Shown here: in pieces, positions 7,418-11,833 of the stretch
Layout of the letters: every line of letters begins with the position of its first letter
Numbering within the stretch: position 1 is the stretch's first letter
Source of the DNA: Chitinophagales bacterium
GTDB taxonomy: Bacteria > Bacteroidota > Bacteroidia > Chitinophagales > UBA10324
Length of the DNA: 11,833 bases
Assembly: GCA_013695715.1 (NCBI GenBank)
Contig: JACCZZ010000089.1
Coordinates: 1-11,833, forward strand
Reading direction: 5' to 3'
The notes under the pieces: model-generated
The model's database searches: none
Seen by the model: only the letters and a program-made list of their open reading frames with translations
Told to the model about the DNA's origin: nothing
Program-made: the position numbers and the translations under genes

Positions 7418-7685
7418 TTCAATTCAAAATTCGATAAGAGAATCGTAATGTAAAAATCATTTTGTTACAAGTTATCCCCATAAAACTTTAAATAAAGCAG
7501 CCAACAAATTGCTTACAGTCAAACGCTATTAATTGTCCCTTTCACATTAACAAAATAATAATTCTATTAGATTGGTAGATTTATTAGGAAGCTACTAAAA
7601 CAACTACTATCTTTCACCGCCAAACGAGCCTAAATACAACCGGTTTTAATCAATCCTCTTTCCCCTAACTTTCAAACTATGGCCT
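7418..7685. other. Divergent intergenic region without a recognisable element
   Basis: This 268-nt AT-rich gap separates the ftsE-linked small gene (minus) from the antiporter gene (plus), so promoters for both directions should lie here. I found no exact TAnnTTTG on either strand. The closest for the antiporter is TATCTTTC about 70 nt upstream of its ATG, which has one mismatch and no well-placed TTG. No tRNA, strong hairpin or small ORF with coding character was seen. Confidence 0.5.
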
Positions 7686-9002
7686 ATGGTCTCCAAACTC
7701 AACTCTCCCGAAATACTTCATTTTCTAATCATTGTAACTCTGGTGCTGGTTTCAGCGCGCTTCCTGGGAGAAGTTTTTCGTAAGTTTAACCAGCCTGCAG
7801 TCATCGGGGAGATACTTGCGGGCATAATTCTGGGTCCTTCCCTTATTGGTACTTATTTTCCAGGATTTTTTGACGCTATCTTTCTTGTTCAGCCAAAAGC
7901 CTACTCTGCTTTTGACGGATTGTCGAACGTAGGCATCATCATCCTCATGTTTGTTGCCGGGCTTGAAGTAGAACTTGGTAAAATTCGTAAATATGGAAAA
8001 CATGCTGCCTCTATAAGTTTGGCGGGCCTGATTTTTCCTTTTGCGATTGGCTTTTTTACCGTATGGTTCTTCTATGGATATCTTTTCAACAATCCAACGG
8101 ATAATAAGCTCATTCCAGCAATGTTTTTTGGAACAGCGCTTTCTATCACCGCTCTTTCAGTGTGTGCGAAGATTCTTATGGATCTCAACATTTTGAAAAC
8201 CAAGATTGGAATGCTTACCCTTACCGCTGCTATGATAGATGACTTTTTCGGATGGATATTGTTTTCCATCATTCTTCAACTAATGAATAAAGAGGGAGAA
8301 GGAGGTTTCGGTTCAGTATTAATGATATTATTGTTTGTGGCAGTACTTATGACGGCGGGCAAATGGGCTATAAATAAGATACTTGAATTTTCAGAGAAAC
8401 ATCTAAAACAGCCCGGTGGATCAATTACTGTTGGCATCCTGTTATGCTTTATCGGTGCTGTGTTTACAGAATATTTAGGCATTCGCGGAGTATTTGGCGC
8501 CTTCCTTATGGGTGTAGTTGTAGGTGATTCTAAATATTTTAAGGAGAAATATCAGGATATCCTTCATCAGTTTATCGTTAATATTTTCGCTCCGCTTTTT
8601 TTTGCATCCATTGGGCTGCGCATAAATTTCATCGAGAACTTTCATCTCGGGGTAGTAGCTTTTATTCTATTGGTAGCCTGTATTGCAAAATTGGTTGGTG
8701 CCGGAGTTGGTGCACGCATAGGAGGTTTAAAAGCCAATGAATCAATGGCGGTGGCTTTTGGAATGAATGCACGTGGTTCAATGGAGATTGTGCTTGGGTT
8801 ACTCGCTCTGCAAGCCAAGATCATTGATGAACGAATATTTGTAGGATTGGTCGTAATGACGATGGTGACTATTCTTATAGCCGGACCTATGATGAAATTT
8901 TTCTTACAAAGACACCACACGATTCATGGAGAAGAAGTGATTACAAAGAAAGTGATAGCTTCTCCTCATCCGGCCATAGCCGAAAACGACCTTACTCTTT
9001 AA
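7686..9002 (+). CDS. CPA2-family cation:proton antiporter (Na+/H+ exchanger domain)
   Basis: This is a 438-residue polytopic inner-membrane antiporter of the monovalent cation:proton antiporter-2 type (KefB/NapA/GerN-like), exchanging Na+ or K+ for H+. Around 11-13 hydrophobic segments cover residues 10-408. Family marks are the early FNQPAVIGEILAGIILGPSL (34-53), the unwound-helix region SITALSVCAKIL (153-164), the paired aspartates MIDDFFGW (183-190; D185, D186) expected to bind the ion, FFASIGLRINF (305-315) and GMNARGSMEIVLG (359-371). After the last helix there is only a short hydrophilic tail (about 409-438). There is no TrkA-N/RCK or universal-stress domain, so it is the short form without cytoplasmic gating domains. 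It is a single gene, divergent from the ftsE pair and convergent with the OstA-like gene (37-nt gap). Ion specificity cannot be read from the sequence. Confidence 0.9.
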   Translation: MVSKLNSPEILHFLIIVTLVLVSARFLGEVFRKFNQPAVIGEILAGIILGPSLIGTYFPGFFDAIFLVQPKAYSAFDGLSNVGIIILMFVAGLEVELGKIRKYGKHAASISLAGLIFPFAIGFFTVWFFYGYLFNNPTDNKLIPAMFFGTALSITALSVCAKILMDLNILKTKIGMLTLTAAMIDDFFGWILFSIILQLMNKEGEGGFGSVLMILLFVAVLMTAGKWAINKILEFSEKHLKQPGGSITVGILLCFIGAVFTEYLGIRGVFGAFLMGVVVGDSKYFKEKYQDILHQFIVNIFAPLFFASIGLRINFIENFHLGVVAFILLVACIAKLVGAGVGARIGGLKANESMAVAFGMNARGSMEIVLGLLALQAKIIDERIFVGLVVMTMVTILIAGPMMKFFLQRHHTIHGEEVITKKVIASPHPAIAENDLTL

Positions 9003-9039
9003 CAGTCAATGATGTTGCAATAATCCAGTATCACTGACA

Positions 9040-10572
9040 TTAGTCATTATCATTATTCGATGGGGATGAGGAGGGAATTAGCAAATCCGCTTTTGACCTT
9101 GGCTTTTTAGCTATGAACCAATTGAAGTTTTTTAGCTTCGATTCTTCCTTGGGAAACTGGTTAACCGGATATAAGGAAGCATCCGGCTCCGTGAGGAAAT
9201 AGATGCGGCCGACCTTGCGATCATCAGTGAAATAGATCACCATATTGCTGCAGATTGCTTTGTTCACTCCTATGTAAGCATTGCTGTCGTCTTTTGCATA
9301 ATAGATGCTTTCTCCATTGCCTTCCACCTCCATCCGTTGCAACTGTCCCTCATTAAAAAAACCATGCATGTCTTTACCCTGAACCTGATTGTAAAGTCCC
9401 GTATCAGCCTGATTAACAGCTAAAGCATTTTGTACTAAATCCATCTTATACAATTTATCATTCTTTAAAAGCATCCGCATGGTATCAGCACTTAACTGAT
9501 TTTCATCTACCCACAATATTGGGTCGTAATACAACCGGAATATAGAATCTTTATAACTGAAAAAAATAGAATCACAAACTCCCTGAAGATCACTCTTAAA
9601 AATTTTAACATGGTAATAGGCTAACATATTCCTGTATCCCCCCGTGGTATCTTTATATGAAAGGAGGGTATCAGCGGCAATGAATAGCGAATCATTATCT
9701 ACTACAGTAATCAACATGGCGTTTTTAGTAGCAATTACACGATTACCATTTTCAAAGTATTGGGCAAAATTACCCACCATAGATACCTTAGATGATGTAT
9801 CTGCCCATCGAATATGAGAGCGTGCGTATCCGTAACCTCTGGTGCGCTGATAAAAGATAGTATCTGCTTTTAATTGTTGAGAACCACTATTGAGACGGGC
9901 GTTTTTTTCAAATTGGGCAATATCAAATTGCGTGTTATAATATCCTCCTTCGCAATACACATTGAAGGAATCAGATTCAATTATTGTGGGAGCAATAAAA
10001 TATGCAGTCCGTGAGGCTGTATTAAACTTCAATGTATCAGTCGAAAGAACATAATCGGGATGGGTGAGCTTTACCTCCGTTTTAAAATACACGTCAGCAG
10101 TGTTTGCATAGTAGTAACCTCTCTGGCTGGTGAGCACTGCCGAATCATTTATAAGAGTTCCTCCTTTCAAATAGAAACCAATATCTGTATTTAGGTCGTA
10201 ATCTAATTCATCCGTAGTAAGCACCATACGTGCATCAGTAAGCCTTACATTTTTATTAAGCTTCGCTTTCTTAAGAGTTCCATCATAATGAAGTGTTTCA
10301 CCATATATATTTATGGTATCACCTTGTTTTATGTGCACATTACCGAATGCATCCACTATATTCTCATCAAAATAGAAATCTGCGCGGTCACAAAATAAGG
10401 TTACATCATTCTGCTGGAGTTGAACATTGCCTATGAGCTTGCGAACGGCCGCTGCGCCTTCTTCATTGTATTGCAGTTCCTCAGCGTTAATAATTTCTAT
10501 CGGTTCACCTGTTTGGGAGAAAGCCTGTGTATCAAGAAGAATGAATAAAATAACAAAGAGGAATGGTTTCAT
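9040..10572 (-). CDS. Secreted OstA/LptA-like protein
   Basis: This is a 510-residue periplasmic protein of the OstA/LptA superfamily, which in LPS export forms beta-jellyroll bridges carrying LPS to LptD. A clear signal peptide covers MKPFLFVILFILLDTQAFS (1-19), with cleavage likely before Q20. The mature part is rich in short beta strands in recurring units of the OstA type. Clear copies are at about 48-68 (GNVQLQQNDVTLFCDRADFY), 77-97 (GNVHIKQGDTINIYGETLHY) and 107-126 (KNVRLTDARMVLTTDELDYD), with degenerate copies further on (for example near 235-240 and 298-306). E. coli LptA is ~185 residues, so this one is far longer; long OstA-like proteins are usual in Bacteroidota. The ATG at 10572 is the start: an in-frame TGA lies 9 nt upstream and the signal peptide begins there. 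It follows mlaD by 97 nt on the same strand, and both probably handle envelope lipids. Direct LPS binding is inferred. Confidence 0.82.
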   Translation of the reverse strand: MKPFLFVILFILLDTQAFSQTGEPIEIINAEELQYNEEGAAAVRKLIGNVQLQQNDVTLFCDRADFYFDENIVDAFGNVHIKQGDTINIYGETLHYDGTLKKAKLNKNVRLTDARMVLTTDELDYDLNTDIGFYLKGGTLINDSAVLTSQRGYYYANTADVYFKTEVKLTHPDYVLSTDTLKFNTASRTAYFIAPTIIESDSFNVYCEGGYYNTQFDIAQFEKNARLNSGSQQLKADTIFYQRTRGYGYARSHIRWADTSSKVSMVGNFAQYFENGNRVIATKNAMLITVVDNDSLFIAADTLLSYKDTTGGYRNMLAYYHVKIFKSDLQGVCDSIFFSYKDSIFRLYYDPILWVDENQLSADTMRMLLKNDKLYKMDLVQNALAVNQADTGLYNQVQGKDMHGFFNEGQLQRMEVEGNGESIYYAKDDSNAYIGVNKAICSNMVIYFTDDRKVGRIYFLTEPDASLYPVNQFPKEESKLKNFNWFIAKKPRSKADLLIPSSSPSNNDND

Positions 10573-10669
10573 TCCCGTTCAGTGGTGGACCAAGAATAAA
10601 TTATGTCGCTTATCAGGAAGGTCATACTCATCAAGTTGAATTTCTGCGAATACAGAATAAGTGTGCCAA

Positions 10670-11635
10670 TTATTTGCCAATAGAATCTTTGAGTGATTTA
10701 TCCTTTTTACCGAAGACGGAAAATTGCAGATATCGTCCGGGATGAGCTTTTAAATCTACGAGTAAAGCATCTAGCGATTTAGAAGATGTCTCCAGATTTC
10801 TATATAATTTCTCATCATTCAATAGCAAACCCATACTTCCTTCACCCTCACTAATCTTATTCATTACCTCACTCACTTCCTTAAGCGATTGCTGAGCCTG
10901 ATCGATTGTTTCATTTATCTTATTTCTTTGGGACGAATCAGTCACCACTTCTAAATTGTGCAGGATTACATTTACCTGTTCCTGATTGCTATTAAGATTA
11001 GATGTTATAGATTCAACATTTGCGAAAATGCGGTCAAGACGATTTACATTATTGTGCAGCATGGCATCTACCTTCGAGGTTGACTGATTCACATTACTCA
11101 ATGTGCCGGCAATACTCTCAATACTTTTACGAAGATTTTTTTTGGTCTCGCTGTTAAAAACGCTTGTTACTGATTGCAGTGCAGAGTCAAGAGAGGCAAT
11201 CAATGCTTCTGCCTGTGATTGAACTCCGTGAAAACCGTTGCGGCCTATGCCTGCTGTGATCGTATCATTCTTCTGATAGTATACAAGTGAATCAGTGAAA
11301 TTTAATTGGATGGCCTTAGCACTGATTATGTCTGGATTAACAACAGTGGCCGTAGTACCCAATGGAATTTTTAAATCACGATTAACTGCTATCGCGACGA
11401 CAATTTTTCCGCTGTTGTCGTTTGCCAGGGTGATACCGCTCACTTGACCTACATTCATGCCTTTATACATTACCTGACCTGCTGGGGCAATACCTCCTGC
11501 ATCATCATAGCGCACATAATAATTGATTTCCTTGCTAAAAAAATTCTTACTACGCAGCAAATTATATCCCACCACCAATAATACAATGGCAACAGTTGCA
11601 AGCACCCCCACCTTTATTTCATTCGATATCTTCAA
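10670..11635 (-). CDS. mlaD: MlaD/MCE-family protein (lipid transport substrate-binding)
   Basis: This is a 321-residue protein with one N-terminal transmembrane helix (about 8-27), an MCE/MlaD domain (about 37-115, including YDDAGGIAPAGQVMYKGMNV at 43-62 and IPLGTTATV at 90-98), and a long C-terminal helical, coiled-coil-prone region (about 138-300). It ends with the Bacteroidota-type segment GSMGLLLNDEKLYRNL plus RYLQFSVFGKK. MCE proteins form rings or tubes that move phospholipids between inner and outer membranes; the helical tail may form the tube wall (inference). The start is TTG at 11635: an in-frame TAA lies four codons upstream, the next ATG would delete the helix and half the MCE domain, and MKISNEIKVGVL is the expected family start. 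No MlaE or MlaF gene is adjacent. The OstA-like gene follows after 97 nt, suggesting co-transcription in an envelope-biogenesis group. Confidence 0.88.
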   Translation of the reverse strand: MKISNEIKVGVLATVAIVLLVVGYNLLRSKNFFSKEINYYVRYDDAGGIAPAGQVMYKGMNVGQVSGITLANDNSGKIVVAIAVNRDLKIPLGTTATVVNPDIISAKAIQLNFTDSLVYYQKNDTITAGIGRNGFHGVQSQAEALIASLDSALQSVTSVFNSETKKNLRKSIESIAGTLSNVNQSTSKVDAMLHNNVNRLDRIFANVESITSNLNSNQEQVNVILHNLEVVTDSSQRNKINETIDQAQQSLKEVSEVMNKISEGEGSMGLLLNDEKLYRNLETSSKSLDALLVDLKAHPGRYLQFSVFGKKDKSLKDSIGK

Positions 11636-11776
11636 GCAGAAATTTTAATCGTTAAAATAAAGGATAATCGCTAAGACTCAGGTGGGCGAGCGAATCCTTT
11701 TTTCAGGGTTTTTTAAAATGATTATGATTGTTTAAGTTAATAACATTTAACAGAACCAAAAAATTAATAAAATATC

Positions 11777-11795
11777 AGAGTTTAATTGAAACTCT
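11777..11795 (-). terminator. Possible weak terminator hairpin after the right-edge gene
   Basis: A perfect 7-bp inverted repeat (AGAGTTT / AAACTCT, 5-nt loop) begins at the last base of the stop codon of the partial gene. On the minus strand it is followed by a T-rich tract (GATATTTTATTAATTTTT). The stem has only two G-C pairs, so any termination would be weak. Alternatively it may be chance in AT-rich DNA. Confidence 0.3.
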
Positions 11796-11833
11796 TACGG
11801 CAACTGATTAAGAGGAATGCGATTGCCCTCTTT
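11795..11833 (-). CDS. C-terminal end of a gene cut by the window edge (possibly N-acetylmuramoyl-L-alanine amidase)
   Basis: Twelve codons and a TAA are open to the right edge on the minus strand, reading KEGNRIPLNQLP. The gene would sit 159 nt upstream of mlaD, on the same strand. In many Bacteroidota an N-acetylmuramoyl-L-alanine amidase lies directly upstream of the MlaD-family gene, so that is my best guess. It rests on gene-order knowledge, and twelve residues cannot prove it. The lack of another stop and the hairpin directly after the TAA support a real gene end. Confidence 0.4.
   Translation of the reverse strand, partial: KEGNRIPLNQLP

Noticed and set aside
7470..7480. Single DnaA-box-like TTATCCCCA as part of a replication origin
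   Set aside because: It has one mismatch to TTATCCACA, no cluster of boxes is present, and no dnaA or dnaN lies nearby.
7752..8920. Minus-strand ORFs inside the antiporter gene
   Set aside because: They lie opposite conserved membrane-protein coding sequence, with unnatural composition and no recognisable domains.
9003..9039. Bidirectional terminator between the antiporter and the OstA-like gene
   Set aside because: GTCAATGA and TCACTGAC nearly pair, but with a mismatch and a long loop, and no T-tract follows on either strand.

Overview
The window looks like a housekeeping stretch of a Bacteroidota chromosome, probably the Chitinophagales/Sphingobacteriales side, although the order is an inference. 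The DNA is AT-rich and starts lack clear Shine-Dalgarno sites. Two intergenic sites fit the Bacteroidota -7 consensus TAnnTTTG. Several proteins have a strongly Bacteroidota character: the LolD-type and FtsE ATPases, a short RecQ, a long OstA-like protein and a single-gene MlaD.

Layout. sucC (succinyl-CoA synthetase beta) lies on the minus strand at the left edge. It diverges from a plus-strand run of a LolD-type ABC ATPase, a 634-residue RecQ-family helicase and two GT-B glycosyltransferases that overlap by ATGA. The second glycosyltransferase converges with, and overlaps by 16 nt, a minus-strand pair made of a conserved-looking 64-67 residue protein followed by ftsE. A CPA2-type cation/proton antiporter diverges from that pair. 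It converges with a minus-strand cell-envelope group: the last 12 codons of a gene at the right edge (possibly an amidase), an MlaD/MCE-family protein with a TTG start, and a secreted OstA/LptA-like protein.

Function. Apart from sucC (TCA cycle), recQ (DNA repair) and the antiporter (ion and pH homeostasis), the genes concern the envelope: lipoprotein release (LolD), surface glycan assembly (two glycosyltransferases), division and peptidoglycan remodelling (FtsE), and lipid or LPS traffic across the periplasm (MlaD, OstA-like). Both ABC ATPases lack an adjacent permease gene.

I found no mobile element, CRISPR array, tRNA, rRNA, phage gene or defence island, and no convincing undescribed multi-gene system. 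No gap between genes exceeds 300 nt. The best items for a second look are the domain order of the RecQ protein, a nested inverted repeat between recQ and the first glycosyltransferase, the TTG start of mlaD, the small gene next to ftsE, and the long repetitive OstA-like protein.
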